A stretch of 64,000 bases of DNA, taken from NCBI GenBank assembly GCA_019075865.1, contig JAGXAN010000003.1:352109-416108 (forward strand). Reading direction: 5' to 3'. How positions within the stretch are numbered: the stretch's first letter is position 1; every line of letters begins with the position of its first letter. Positions 47,213 through 58,501 of this stretch are shown here, in pieces. Under the pieces are notes generated by a model, which saw only the letters and a list, made by a program, of their open reading frames with translations, ran no database searches and was not told the origin of the DNA. This DNA is from Hyphomicrobiales bacterium. GTDB lineage: Bacteria > Pseudomonadota > Alphaproteobacteria > Rhizobiales > Beijerinckiaceae. A program made the position numbers and the translations under genes.

Positions 47213-48079
47213 ATGGCCACTGTTTTTGTAATCCGTCGCACCCTGTCTTTGCTGCTCGCCAGTGTGGTTGCCGTGCCACTGATGGCGTGCTCGACCATTG
47301 AAGGCATGAACCCTTTTGCGACTGCCAAATATAAGACCACAATCGACCCGATTGTGCCGCCAGATGATATTTATAATCAAGGGCTTGCGCGACTGAACAA
47401 GAACGATGATTCAGGTGCAACCAAGGAATTCTCAAAGCTCGATTCGCAATATCCGTTCTCGAAATATGCGGAAAAAGGCGCGTTGATGACCGCCTATTCG
47501 CAATATCGCGATGGCAAATATGATGATGCGGTCGGTTCCGCCAACCTTTATTACAACAAATATCCCAACTCGCCCGACGCGCCTTATGCGCTCTATCTGG
47601 CGGCCATGTCCTATTACAACCAGATTCCCGATATTTCGCGCGATCAGGAAGTGACGCGCAAGGCGCGCGAACTGTTCCAGCAAATCGTGCAGAAATTTCC
47701 GCAATCGCCCTATGCGACTGAAGCCAAATTCAAAATTCAGGTGACCTCGGATCAGTTGGCCGGCAAGGAGATGTCGGTCGGGCGCTATTATCTGGTGCGG
47801 CGCGAATATCCGGCGGCAATCAACCGCTTTAGAGCGGTGTTGTCGGATTATCAGCGCACCCGCGAGACGGAAGAGGCGCTGGAGCGCCTGACGGAGGCCT
47901 ATCTGGCTTTGGGGCTGCCCAATGAGGCCGAAACCGCAGCTGCAGTTCTGGGCCACAATTATCCGGACAGTGTCTGGTATAAGGATGCCTATGCCCGCTT
48001 GAAGGGTGGGGGCTTCTCGCCGCAGGAAGACCAAGGTTCCTGGATTTCCAAAACGGCCCATGCCATTGGATTGAGCTAG
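47213..48079 (+). CDS. bamD: Outer membrane assembly lipoprotein BamD
   Basis: Component of the BAM complex that inserts beta-barrel proteins. The ATG at 47213 gives 288 residues with lipobox LMAC (Cys about residue 26). Five TPR-like helical pairs follow, with DDIYNQGLARLNKNDDSGATKEFSKLDSQYPFSKY-like repeats, family pattern YPNSPDAPYALYLAAMSYYNQI, and FPQSPYATEAKFKI with GRYYLVRREYPAAINRF. All are typical of BamD/ComL. A TTG at 47195 is a weaker alternative start. recN follows 18 bp downstream. Confidence 0.96.
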   Translation: MATVFVIRRTLSLLLASVVAVPLMACSTIEGMNPFATAKYKTTIDPIVPPDDIYNQGLARLNKNDDSGATKEFSKLDSQYPFSKYAEKGALMTAYSQYRDGKYDDAVGSANLYYNKYPNSPDAPYALYLAAMSYYNQIPDISRDQEVTRKARELFQQIVQKFPQSPYATEAKFKIQVTSDQLAGKEMSVGRYYLVRREYPAAINRFRAVLSDYQRTRETEEALERLTEAYLALGLPNEAETAAAVLGHNYPDSVWYKDAYARLKGGGFSPQEDQGSWISKTAHAIGLS

Positions 48080-48097
48080 CGGAGGCCCATCCGCCCG

Positions 48098-49768
48098 ATG
48101 CTTGTCCAGCTTGCCATTCGCGACATTGTGCTTATTGACCGGCTGGACTTGCAATTATCTGGCGGGTTGACGGTGCTTACCGGCGAGACCGGAGCGGGTA
48201 AATCCATCCTTTTGGATGCGTTCGCGCTGGCTCTGGGCGGGCGCGGGGATGGCTCGCTGGTGCGTGCCGGTGAAAAGCAGGGCCAGGTCACCGCTGTATT
48301 CGACCTTGCCGCAGACCATCCCGTGCGCGCATCTGCCATTGCTCAAGGTCTGACCGTTGAGGGGGATGTGCTGCTGCGGCGGGTGCAGATGGCGGACGGG
48401 CGCACGCGCGCCTATCTCAATGACCAACCGCTGAGCATTCAGGCGTTGCGCGCCATTGCTTCCGAGATGGTTGAAATTCACGGCCAGCACGATGAGCGGG
48501 CGCTGGTGGACCCCACCCATCACCGGGCCTTGGTTGACGGGTTTGGCGGACTGGGCGCGCTTGCGGGCCAGGTGAAGGCCGATCACAAGGCCTGGCGCGA
48601 TGCGTTGCGCTTGCGGGCGAGCGAGGCGGCGCGCGTTGAGGCGGCGCGCAAGGAGGCGGATTTTCTTCGCAGCGCTTCGGCTGAACTTGCCAAACTCGCG
48701 CCCGAGGCCGGGGAAGAAGCCAAACTGGCCGAGGCCCGTGGCCTGATGATGCAGGCCGAAAAGGTGGTGGCGGATTTGCGCGAGGCATTGGAGGCGGTGG
48801 CGGGCGATGGGTCGCCGATGTCGACGCTGTCATCGCTGATGCGGCGGCTGGAGCGTCGCGCGCCGCAGGCTCCGCATTTGATCGAGCCGAGCGTGCGGGC
48901 GCTGGATGAGGTATTGCAGGGGCTGGACCGGGCGCAGGAGAGCTTCGAGCAGGCTTTGCGCGACGCAGAATTTGACCCGCATGTGCTGGAGCGAACCGAA
49001 GAGCGGCTGTTTGGGCTGCGCGGCGCGGCCCGCAAATACAATGTTGCCGCGGACGATCTGTGCGCTTTGGGCGAAAAATTTGATGGTGAACTGGCGCGGC
49101 TTGATGCCGATGAAGCGAAACTGGTGGCGCTGGAAAGCGAATGCGGGCGGTTGGAGAAAGTTTATTTCGCCAATGCCAAGCAATTGTCCGTGGCGCGGCA
49201 TGATGCGGCCAAGAAGCTGGACGAGCGGGTGAATGCCGAATTGCCGCCGCTGAAACTGGAGCGGGCCGAATTCATGACGCATATCGAGAGCGATGTGACG
49301 GCCGCCGGGCCCGATGGCATCGACCATGTCGAATTCTGGGTGGCCACCAACCCCGGAACCCGGCCTGGGCCATTGATGAAAATTGCCTCGGGCGGCGAGT
49401 TGGCGCGGTTCATGCTGGCGCTGAAGGTGGCTCTGGCCGATCGCGGTTCGGCACCGACGCTGGTGTTTGATGAAATTGATTCGGGGGTGGGCGGCGCGGT
49501 GGCCGATGCTATCGGGCAAAGGCTGGCACGGCTGGCGGAGAAGGTGCAGGTTTTGGCGGTCACCCATGCGCCGCAAGTCGCGGCACGGGCGGTGCAACAC
49601 ATGCATATTGCCAAAGGCGAGACCCATGCCGGTGCCCGCGTCGCTACCCGCGTCCAGCCTTTGCTGGACGAGGCGCGGGCCGAAGAAATTGCCCGCATGC
49701 TCTCGGGTGCGCGCATTACCGATGAAGCGCGCGCTGCCGCCCGGCGATTGCTGGAGGGCGCGGTTTAG
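48098..49768 (+). CDS. recN: DNA repair protein RecN
   Basis: SMC-like ATPase that helps repair double-strand breaks. 556 residues. Seen: the N-terminal AIRDIVLIDRLDLQL and Walker A TGETGAGKSILLDAF, EIHGQHDERALVD, a central coiled-coil rich in Ala, Glu and Leu (about residues 150-370), the signature KIASGGELARFMLALK, Walker B TLVFDEIDSGVGG, and LAVTHAPQVAARA. Complete. Lies between bamD and ligA, the usual alphaproteobacterial order. Confidence 0.97.
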   Translation: MLVQLAIRDIVLIDRLDLQLSGGLTVLTGETGAGKSILLDAFALALGGRGDGSLVRAGEKQGQVTAVFDLAADHPVRASAIAQGLTVEGDVLLRRVQMADGRTRAYLNDQPLSIQALRAIASEMVEIHGQHDERALVDPTHHRALVDGFGGLGALAGQVKADHKAWRDALRLRASEAARVEAARKEADFLRSASAELAKLAPEAGEEAKLAEARGLMMQAEKVVADLREALEAVAGDGSPMSTLSSLMRRLERRAPQAPHLIEPSVRALDEVLQGLDRAQESFEQALRDAEFDPHVLERTEERLFGLRGAARKYNVAADDLCALGEKFDGELARLDADEAKLVALESECGRLEKVYFANAKQLSVARHDAAKKLDERVNAELPPLKLERAEFMTHIESDVTAAGPDGIDHVEFWVATNPGTRPGPLMKIASGGELARFMLALKVALADRGSAPTLVFDEIDSGVGGAVADAIGQRLARLAEKVQVLAVTHAPQVAARAVQHMHIAKGETHAGARVATRVQPLLDEARAEEIARMLSGARITDEARAAARRLLEGAV

Positions 49769-49773
49769 GTTAG

Positions 49774-51837
<2,064 letters not shown>

Positions 51838-51939
51838 GCGGGAGGACAATAATTTGCGCCATATCCCGCCTTGCCAAATGGCCCCAAGCTGCGTTATCCT
51901 AGTGAGGCTATTTATTTCCAAGCGCAGAAGTTGTCGAAC

Positions 51940-52029
51940 GTGACATTCGCATTGCCCATTTTCCCGACCGAACCCACTTTGTTGGGCGGCTTTGGGCTGG
52001 GTGCGCTTCTTGAGCTTAGCTGCCCCTGA
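51940..52029 (+). CDS. Candidate leucine-rich leader peptide of leuA
   Basis: A possible 29-residue peptide from a GTG at 51940, with seven leucines concentrated in its second half (PTLLGGFGLGALLELS), ending 96 bp before leuA. The frame is open back to 51853 without an ATG. Leucine leader peptides controlling leuA by attenuation are known in Proteobacteria. Nearby pairing options fit a switch: CCCCTG (52023-52028) with CAGGGG (52057-52062), or GGCTGGGT (51995-52002) with ACCCAGCC (52081-52088). The ribosome site is weak and there is no clean T run, so this is tentative. Confidence 0.35.
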   Translation: MTFALPIFPTEPTLLGGFGLGALLELSCP

Positions 52030-52125
52030 GGCCGCATGGGTTTTTGCCCGGGCTTGCAGGGGTTTATTGGCTAAAAATCAACCCAGCCGGCGCCACGCGC
52101 CTCCAAAAGCTTTAGGAACCTTCAA

Positions 52126-53685
52126 ATGTCACAAGCACACAATACCGATAAAGTTCTGATATTCGACACCACTTTGCGCGATGGCGAGCAGTCGCCGGGC
52201 GCGACCATGACCTTCCAGGAGAAGCTGGAGGTGGCTGACCTGCTCGACGAAATGGGCGTGGATATCATCGAGGCCGGTTTCCCCATCGCCAGTGAAGGCG
52301 ACTTTGCCGCCGTCTCCGAGATCGCACGGCGGGTGAAACGGGCGACCGTGGCAGGTTTGGCCCGCGCCGGTTTCAAGGATATTGACCGCGCCGGTGAGGC
52401 CGTGCGCCACGCCCATAACGGGCGCATCCACACCTTTGTGGCGACATCGCCGATCCATTTGAAATATCAGTTGCAAAAGAGCGAAGCCGAAGTGCTCGAA
52501 CTGGTGACGGCTTCGGTCACCCGCGCGCGCAACCTCATCGCCGACGTCGAATGGTCGGCCATGGATGCCACCCGCACGCCAATCGAATTCCTCACGCGCT
52601 GCGTCGATGCGGCGATCCGGGCCGGAGCCACCACCATCAACCTGCCCGATACGGTGGGTTATACGACGCCGGACGAATATTGCGCGCTGTTCCAGGCCAT
52701 CCGGGAAAATGTGGCCGGTTCTGACAAGGCGGTATTTTCGGCCCATTGCCATGACGATCTGGGCATGGCAGCGGCCAATTCGCTGGCGGCATTGCGCGGC
52801 GGTGCCCGCCAGATTGAATGCACGATCAATGGTATCGGCGAGCGGGCGGGCAATGCGGCACTGGAGGAGGTGGTCATGGCCATTCGCACGCGCGGCGATG
52901 TATTGCCCTATATTACCGGGGTTGATCCAACCTTTCTCACCCGCGCCGCCAAGCTGGTTTCGGCGGTCACGTCATTTCCGGTGCAGTACAACAAGGCGAT
53001 CATCGGGCGGAATGCTTTTGCCCATGAAAGTGGCATCCATCAGGATGGCATGCTGAAAAACGCTTCGACCTATGAAATCATGACCCCCGCAAGCGTGGGT
53101 GTTTCCAAAACTTCGCTGGTGATGGGCAAGCATTCGGGCAGCCATGCTTTCAAGGAAAAGCTCAAGGAATTGGGTTACGAACTGGGCGAGAACGCCTTGG
53201 TTGATGCGTTCAAGCGCTTCAAGGACCTCGCAGACCGCAAGAAGGTGGTTTACGATGAGGACATTGCGGCGCTGGTCGATAATGAAATCGTCAGTGCCAA
53301 TGACCGCATCAAACTGGTGGCGCTGATTGTGGTGGCTGGCACAATGGGGCCGCAATCGGCGACATTGACGCTGGATATCGATGGCGTGCACCAAACGCGG
53401 CAGTCGACCGGCAACGGGCCGGTAGATGCCATCTTCAACGCGATTGGTGCGCTGGTGCCGCATGAGGCCAATCTCGACCTCTATCAGGTGCATGCGGTTA
53501 CCGAAGGCACGGATGCGCAGGCGGAAGTTTCCGTGGGCTTGAGCCGGGCCGGCAAGTCCGTCATTGCCCGTGGCGCAGACCCCGACACGCTGGTGGCTTC
53601 GGCGCGGGCCTATCTGGCAGCTCTCAACAAGCTGATGGTGCGCGATGAACGGGGCGCAAAACTCGATCAAATGGCCGCTGGCTAA
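52126..53685 (+). CDS. leuA: 2-isopropylmalate synthase
   Basis: First committed step of leucine synthesis: acetyl-CoA plus 2-oxoisovalerate. 519 residues in the LeuA type 1 form: FDTTLRDGEQSPGATM, EAGFPIASEGDFAAV, NLPDTVGYTTPDEYC, the metal-binding FSAHCHDDLGMAAANSLAAL, GIGERAGNAALEEVVMAI, AFAHESGIHQDGMLK, and a C-terminal regulatory domain (about residues 390-510) that binds leucine for feedback inhibition. The region upstream may hold a leader peptide. A stem-loop lies directly after the stop. Confidence 0.97.
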   Translation: MSQAHNTDKVLIFDTTLRDGEQSPGATMTFQEKLEVADLLDEMGVDIIEAGFPIASEGDFAAVSEIARRVKRATVAGLARAGFKDIDRAGEAVRHAHNGRIHTFVATSPIHLKYQLQKSEAEVLELVTASVTRARNLIADVEWSAMDATRTPIEFLTRCVDAAIRAGATTINLPDTVGYTTPDEYCALFQAIRENVAGSDKAVFSAHCHDDLGMAAANSLAALRGGARQIECTINGIGERAGNAALEEVVMAIRTRGDVLPYITGVDPTFLTRAAKLVSAVTSFPVQYNKAIIGRNAFAHESGIHQDGMLKNASTYEIMTPASVGVSKTSLVMGKHSGSHAFKEKLKELGYELGENALVDAFKRFKDLADRKKVVYDEDIAALVDNEIVSANDRIKLVALIVVAGTMGPQSATLTLDIDGVHQTRQSTGNGPVDAIFNAIGALVPHEANLDLYQVHAVTEGTDAQAEVSVGLSRAGKSVIARGADPDTLVASARAYLAALNKLMVRDERGAKLDQMAAG

Positions 53686-53692
53686 AAAAACC

Positions 53693-53729
53693 AGCAAATC
53701 GGTGCTGGACATGCCAGCATCGGTTTGCT
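53693..53729 (+). terminator. Stem-loop after leuA, probable terminator
   Basis: A 16-bp stem (53693-53708 with 53714-53729) and a five-base ACATG loop, including two G.U pairs that only hold on the plus-strand transcript. No T run follows. The A7 run just upstream would give a T run for a minus-strand transcript, but the stem there has two mismatches. Confidence 0.55.
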
Positions 53730-53778
53730 ACTCACCATTCATCGCATCCGGGCCGTGCCCGCCCCGCGTGAATTTGAT

Positions 53779-53854
53779 GGGCGCTTAGCTCAGTTGGTAG
53801 AGCAGTTGACTCTTAATCAATAGGTCGTAGGTTCGAATCCTACAGCGCCCACCA
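53779..53854 (+). tRNA. tRNA-Lys (anticodon CUU)
   Basis: Cloverleaf folds well: acceptor GGGCGCT with AGCGCCC, D arm AGCTCAGTTGGTAGAGC, anticodon stem GTTGA/TCAAT around loop CTCTTAA with anticodon CUU, and T arm GTAGGTTCGAATCCTAC. Discriminator A and CCA are encoded (53851-53854). It reads AAG codons. Confidence 0.97.
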
Positions 53855-53888
53855 TCAAATCTTTCCTGCAAGTTTTTTCAGACAATCG

Positions 53889-55007
53889 TCAGCCGCCTCG
53901 CAAGATCCGGCGCTGGAAAAGGGTCAAGGCCGCGGCTATCGCCTGATCCATGTTGTAATAGCGATAATTGGCTAGGCGACCGCAAAAATACGTGCCCTTG
54001 GTTTTGCGCGCCAAAGCCGCGTATTTTTGATAAAGCGCCGCCGTTTCAGCGCGCGGTATTGGATAATATGGCTCATTGACGCCTGGCAGGTGCGCTTGGG
54101 GAAATTCGCGGATGCGGGTGAGCCGGTCGCCAACAGCGCCGGTCAGCAGGGTCATTTCGGTGACGCGTGTGAAGGGTTCTTTGCCCGGATAATTGATGGT
54201 GCCCGCCGCTTGCGGTGCACCCGTTGTGATTTCCTCGACAAAGTTCAGGCTGCGGTAGGGCAGCGGGCCAAAGCAATAATCAAAATATCGATCAATCGGG
54301 CCGGTATAAATGATTTTGGGCGCAAGCTCCGATTTAGCGAGGCTATGATAATCGACATTGAGCGAGAGCTTGATTTTGGGGTGGCGCAGCATGTTTTCAA
54401 ACATGGACGTGTAGCCGTCGGCAGGAAGCGCTTGATAACGATCCTGAAAATAGCGATTGTCGCGGCCCATTAAGACCGGCACACGGGCCGTGACAGAGGC
54501 CGCGAGTTCATCCGGGGAGAGGCCCCATTGCTTCATCGTGTAATGGGCAAACAGTTTTTCGTAAACGAAATCGCCAAAAGCGCGCAATTGGGCGTCCTCA
54601 TGCTGGCGCAGGGATAAAACCGCAATGCGTGCGTCTTTGGGGAAATGCGTTTCGAGGCGCGCGATCAGCGCTTGCGCCTGACTGGCAGGCAGAAGCGCTT
54701 CGATGGTGTTGAAGTTGAATGGCACCGGCGCCAGATTCTGGTCAATTTTAGCGAGTACGTGGTGGGTATAGGGCGTCCATTTTGAAAACGCCTGCACATA
54801 ATCCCAAATTTTTTTGCTGTTGGTGTGGAAAAGATGCGGCCCGTATTTGTGGACGCGAATGCCGGCGCTGTTGAGATAATCATAGGCGTTGCCGCCCAGA
54901 TGCGGGCGCTGGTCCAGAATATGAACGCTTTGACCAAGGCGCTTGGCAATGCGCTCGGCAAGGGTCGCGCCGGTAAATCCCGCGCCGACAATCAGCCAGT
55001 CAGCCAT
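53889..55007 (-). CDS. glf: UDP-galactopyranose mutase
   Basis: Flavoenzyme that interconverts UDP-galactopyranose and UDP-galactofuranose, the donor for galactofuranose in surface glycans. 372 residues: FAD motif VGAGFTGATLAERIAKRLG, GGNAYDYLNSAGIRVHKYGPHLFHTN, FNFNTIEALLP, FAHYTMKQWGLSPDELAASV, GRDNRYFQDRYQALPADGYT, YTGPIDRYFDYCFGPLPYRSL, and a C-terminal YFCGRLANYRYYNMDQAIAAAL with the conserved Arg and Tyr contacts. Overlaps the upstream GT2 gene by eight bases, giving a two-gene operon. Confidence 0.96.
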   Translation of the reverse strand: MADWLIVGAGFTGATLAERIAKRLGQSVHILDQRPHLGGNAYDYLNSAGIRVHKYGPHLFHTNSKKIWDYVQAFSKWTPYTHHVLAKIDQNLAPVPFNFNTIEALLPASQAQALIARLETHFPKDARIAVLSLRQHEDAQLRAFGDFVYEKLFAHYTMKQWGLSPDELAASVTARVPVLMGRDNRYFQDRYQALPADGYTSMFENMLRHPKIKLSLNVDYHSLAKSELAPKIIYTGPIDRYFDYCFGPLPYRSLNFVEEITTGAPQAAGTINYPGKEPFTRVTEMTLLTGAVGDRLTRIREFPQAHLPGVNEPYYPIPRAETAALYQKYAALARKTKGTYFCGRLANYRYYNMDQAIAAALTLFQRRILRGG

Positions 55008-55977
55008 GGCTTTGTCCTTGCCCGCCGGGCGAGGGAAATTCTATGGCGGGGCGAAAAAACAGGCCGCGCAAAAGCGCCAGGCTCAGCTTGGCCTTTACCT
55101 GCGCCGCCAAGGCGGAACCTGCCAGCATCTTGAGCGTGCGGCCGATAAATTGCAGGCAGGCCCGCAAGCCCAGCGTTGCGCCAATATGCGAGGTTTCGTT
55201 GCGCAGCCCATAGGCATATTTCCATACGTCGGCCTTGCTGGCGTTTGTGAGGGCGAAGGGTTCGTTGCTCGCGGTTTCGTGCACGACGATGGAGTCGAGG
55301 CACAAAATGCCGGGCGCGTGCCGGCTGAGACGGCGGGTGAAATCGGTGTCGTCAAACCAGATGAAATATTGGGCGAAGGGCAGGCCGTATTGTTGCAGCA
55401 CGGCGCGATCCAGCAGCAGCGAAACGAAAGTTGCGTCGCGCACCGGGCGCAGGTGGGCGGGCAGGGGCGGCGTGGAGGTGTCGGTTGCCGGGCGCGGAAT
55501 GTTCATCTGGCAAAGACTGCCATCACGCCAAAGCACTTTTGAGCAATAAAATGCTGCGGGATTGCCAGCTTGCTCCCGGGTCTGGCGCGCCGCCAGCAGG
55601 CGGGCGAGGGCTTGCGGATCGGCCATGGCGTCATCATCCAGCAGCCAGAATAGTGCAAAGCCTTCGCTATAGGCCTGCCGCAGGCCGTGATGGAAGCCGC
55701 CGGCGCCGCCGACATTGCGGGCCAAGGAGCGGAATTTCACCCGATCAGGATAGGATTGCGCCATTTTTTGTAAATATTGGGCCGTGCCGTCGCTGGACTG
55801 GTTGTCGATGACCAGCAATTGGCACGGTGCACTCTGGGCGAGCACCGCCGCAATGGCGCGCGCCAACAGGTCCACGCGGTTGCGCGTGACCATTATGGTG
55901 CAGACAGGTAGCAAAGCCTCGGCAGTATCGGATATCAAACGGTTTTTCCGGGTTTGAATCGAGAACGACTTGCCCAT
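55000..55977 (-). CDS. Family 2 glycosyltransferase, possible galactofuranosyltransferase
   Basis: About 325 residues from the ATG at 55977; a longer frame to 56088 would overlap the divergent Wzy-like gene's 5' region and is unlikely. Seen: VCTIMVTRNRVDLLARAI, LVIDNQSSDGTAQYL, NVGGAGGFHHGLRQA (common in rhamnosyl and GlfT2-like GT2 enzymes), the metal-binding LFWLLDDDAM, and FIWFDDTDFTRRL. Co-operonic with glf, it likely uses UDP-Galf, which is an inference from context. No membrane helix is evident. Confidence 0.85.
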   Translation of the reverse strand: MGKSFSIQTRKNRLISDTAEALLPVCTIMVTRNRVDLLARAIAAVLAQSAPCQLLVIDNQSSDGTAQYLQKMAQSYPDRVKFRSLARNVGGAGGFHHGLRQAYSEGFALFWLLDDDAMADPQALARLLAARQTREQAGNPAAFYCSKVLWRDGSLCQMNIPRPATDTSTPPLPAHLRPVRDATFVSLLLDRAVLQQYGLPFAQYFIWFDDTDFTRRLSRHAPGILCLDSIVVHETASNEPFALTNASKADVWKYAYGLRNETSHIGATLGLRACLQFIGRTLKMLAGSALAAQVKAKLSLALLRGLFFRPAIEFPSPGGQGQSHG

Positions 55978-56051
55978 TATGGAGCGGTTTTGCCAAATTT
56001 CCAGCCGACTGCGCTCAAGCTTCCTTAACCATGCCGGGCTAAAATGCGTCC

Positions 56052-57338
56052 ATGTCTCAATCCATTGGCAGAACGCGGCACGCGCCACCCCGCTTCACTT
56101 ATGAGAGCCTGCTGCACCTGCTGCTTTGGGCAGGCATGATTTTGTGCTCCTATGAGCTGACGGCCCCGGCACCTTTCGACCTGTTTGTGGTCGCGATGAT
56201 TCCCGTGTGGTTTTTTACGCGCTTTCACGTGCACCGGGTATTGATTGTCTTTGTTTTTTTGATGCTGGCGCGGTTTGGCATCGAGGCGCTGGCGCTGGTG
56301 CCTTATGTCAATGAGCCAGACCCCTATACCTATGTTTATTACAGTCTGGTGTGCACGGTTTTCGCGCTGTTTTTTGCGTTTTTCATGTCGGATAATACCG
56401 AAGAGCGCATGCACATATTTCTACATGGCTATTATATCTCTTGCCTGATCGCCGCATTGGCCGGCATTCTCGGCTATCTCAATGTCGCGGGCACGGCCAA
56501 ATATTTCACCATGGATGAGGGGCGCGCCAGTGGCACGTTTCTCGACGCCAATGTGCTGGGCTCCTACCTTGTTCTGGGCGCGCTTTATGCGTTTCAGCGA
56601 ACCCTTTTGACGCGCGGCGCGGCGCAGATCGGCATGGGGGCGGGGTTTTTGTTCATCTGCATTGGTGTGTTGTTCTCATTTTCGCGCGGGTCATGGGGAG
56701 CTTTGATCGTTACGATCATCCTTCTGGCGTTCATGACCTTCGCGACCGCCGCCTCGCGCATGGATCGGCGCAAAATTGGCAAGGTATTCATTGTCATGCT
56801 GTTGGTGGCAGTGCTGGCGCTGCTGGCGCTGATGGCCGATGAAAGCATCCGAACCTTTTTGCTGCAACGGGCGAAATTGCTGCATTCTTATGATTCAGGG
56901 GCGACGGGGCGCTTTGGCAATCAGGCGCGGTCGCTGCCGATGCTGTTGAACCGGCCGATGGGGTTCGGGCCATTGCGCTTCCGCCTGATATTCGTGCATG
57001 AGCCGCATGATTCCTACATCAGCGCTTTTGCCAATGCGGGCTGGATTGGCGGGTTTGTGTTCATCCTTCTGGCGCTGATCACCAATTTTGTCGGCTCCCG
57101 GCTTTGTTTCACGCGCTCGCCTTACCAGCGAATGGCGCAGGTGGTTTGGCCGGCAACGCTGGCGCATTTTCTGCAAGGGTTTCAGATTGATATTGATCAC
57201 TGGCGCTTTCTATACGCGGTTATGGGGGCCCTGTGGGGGCTGGAGGCGGCGCGCCAGCGCTGGCTCGCCCATACGCTAAGGGCGGGCGCGCGGGCACAGG
57301 TCGCCGGTGGCGACGCCCAACCCGTGTTGCAAGGCTAG
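56052..57338 (+). CDS. O-antigen ligase/polymerase (Wzy_C family) membrane protein
   Basis: 428 residues with about ten membrane helices. The family region is seen as FLDANVLGSYLVLGA, FSFSRGSWGALIVTII, and, after a periplasmic loop, GFGPLRFRLIFVHEPHDSYISAFANAGWIGG, where the His of the HDSYI motif is typical of WaaL/Wzy. It joins or polymerises lipid-linked glycans at the periplasmic face. Divergent from the GT2-glf pair and followed within 10 bp by an acyltransferase, so the four genes form a glycan module. TTAACCAT-like sequence lies 24 bp upstream. Confidence 0.87.
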   Translation: MSQSIGRTRHAPPRFTYESLLHLLLWAGMILCSYELTAPAPFDLFVVAMIPVWFFTRFHVHRVLIVFVFLMLARFGIEALALVPYVNEPDPYTYVYYSLVCTVFALFFAFFMSDNTEERMHIFLHGYYISCLIAALAGILGYLNVAGTAKYFTMDEGRASGTFLDANVLGSYLVLGALYAFQRTLLTRGAAQIGMGAGFLFICIGVLFSFSRGSWGALIVTIILLAFMTFATAASRMDRRKIGKVFIVMLLVAVLALLALMADESIRTFLLQRAKLLHSYDSGATGRFGNQARSLPMLLNRPMGFGPLRFRLIFVHEPHDSYISAFANAGWIGGFVFILLALITNFVGSRLCFTRSPYQRMAQVVWPATLAHFLQGFQIDIDHWRFLYAVMGALWGLEAARQRWLAHTLRAGARAQVAGGDAQPVLQG

Positions 57339-57347
57339 GGGCGCGCG

Positions 57348-58478
57348 GTGGAACAGCTTGGCATCATTCAGATATTGCGGGCGGTGGCGGCTCTGATGGT
57401 CGTGGTGAGCCATGCCCAGGATGACGCGCAATTTCAGGCGATGCAGCGCGGCATGGATTTTCACCGGGTGTTTCCGGTGCGCTGGGATGCCGGCGTTGAC
57501 CTGTTTTTCGTGATTTCCGGCTTTATCATGGTACATGCCTCGCACAAGCTGTTTGCGACGCCTCGCGCCGGTTGGACGTTTTTGCGTCGCCGATGCCTCC
57601 GGATTGTGCCGCTCTATTGGTTCTTTACCGCCTTGCAACTGGCGGCACTGGCCTATCAGGTTGCGGGCGGGCGCGGCACTTTTCCGCATCTTGACGAAAT
57701 TCTTTCGAGTTTTGGCTTCTTTCCATTCGCCCGGCCCGAGGATGGCGCGCCGCGCCCGATCAGTGCGCTGGGTTGGACCCTGAATTATGAGATGTTCTTC
57801 TATCTCGTGTTCTCCATGTTCCTGTTCCTGCCGTGCCTGCGGGCCGTGGCGGGCGTGGTCATGGCGTTGAGTGTGGTGGCGATGCTGGCGGCATGGCTGC
57901 CGACGCGGGCCACAGCCCTGGTGTTCTGGGGCGATATGATCATTTTTGAATTTGCCTTTGGCATGGCGCTGGCCGTGATCTGGCGTGCCGGTTGGCGGAT
58001 GCCGCGGTTTGTTAGTTTCGGGCTGGTGATTGTCTCGCTGGGTGCGCTGGTGCTGGATGGCTGGTTCTCGCCGGTGCTTGCGCCCTCCGCTGTTGAGGTA
58101 AATGGCTGGCAGCGCCTGCTGAGTGCCGGTGTGCCGATGGCGCTGCTGCTGGGCGGGCTGATCCTGACGGTGCCAGCCCTGACTTTGCGCGGGCCGATTG
58201 CCGCCTTCGCAAAAAGGCTGGGTGATGCCTCCTATGCGCTATATCTGGTGCATCCATTCGTGATTACCCTGACGCGCAAGGCCTATGGGCTCGTGGCGCT
58301 GAAAGCTTTGGGGCTGGCAGCCTTCGGGCTATGGCCGATGGTGATTTGCGAGTTGGTGCTGGCCATTCCGGCGGCGCTTTTGGTGCATGAATGGCTGGAA
58401 GTGCCCGTGACCCACTGGTTGCAGGGGCGGTTGCAGGCGCGCGCGCTTCTGCCCCAAGGCAAAGCCGCGACGCCATAA
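57348..58478 (+). CDS. Acyltransferase family 3 (OafA-like) membrane protein
   Basis: 376 residues beginning at a GTG, with about ten membrane helices. Seen: IIQILRAVAALMVVVSHA with the conserved Arg and His, DAGVDLFFVISGFIMVHAS, FLRRRCLRIVPLYWFF, and LGDASYALYLVHPFVITLTRKAYG, the family signatures. These proteins add acetyl or other acyl groups to sugars of O-antigen, capsule or exopolysaccharide. It follows the Wzy-like gene by 10 bp and probably decorates the same glycan. Confidence 0.9.
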   Translation: MEQLGIIQILRAVAALMVVVSHAQDDAQFQAMQRGMDFHRVFPVRWDAGVDLFFVISGFIMVHASHKLFATPRAGWTFLRRRCLRIVPLYWFFTALQLAALAYQVAGGRGTFPHLDEILSSFGFFPFARPEDGAPRPISALGWTLNYEMFFYLVFSMFLFLPCLRAVAGVVMALSVVAMLAAWLPTRATALVFWGDMIIFEFAFGMALAVIWRAGWRMPRFVSFGLVIVSLGALVLDGWFSPVLAPSAVEVNGWQRLLSAGVPMALLLGGLILTVPALTLRGPIAAFAKRLGDASYALYLVHPFVITLTRKAYGLVALKALGLAAFGLWPMVICELVLAIPAALLVHEWLEVPVTHWLQGRLQARALLPQGKAATP

Positions 58479-58501
58479 GTGCCGGGCGTTGATTGACCGC
58501 T

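Noticed and set aside
53889..53900. Clear integration duplicate of the tRNA-Lys 3' end at the far end of the glycan module
   Set aside because: I looked near 58478-58510 and saw no match to the tRNA 3' end, so I do not claim an island there.
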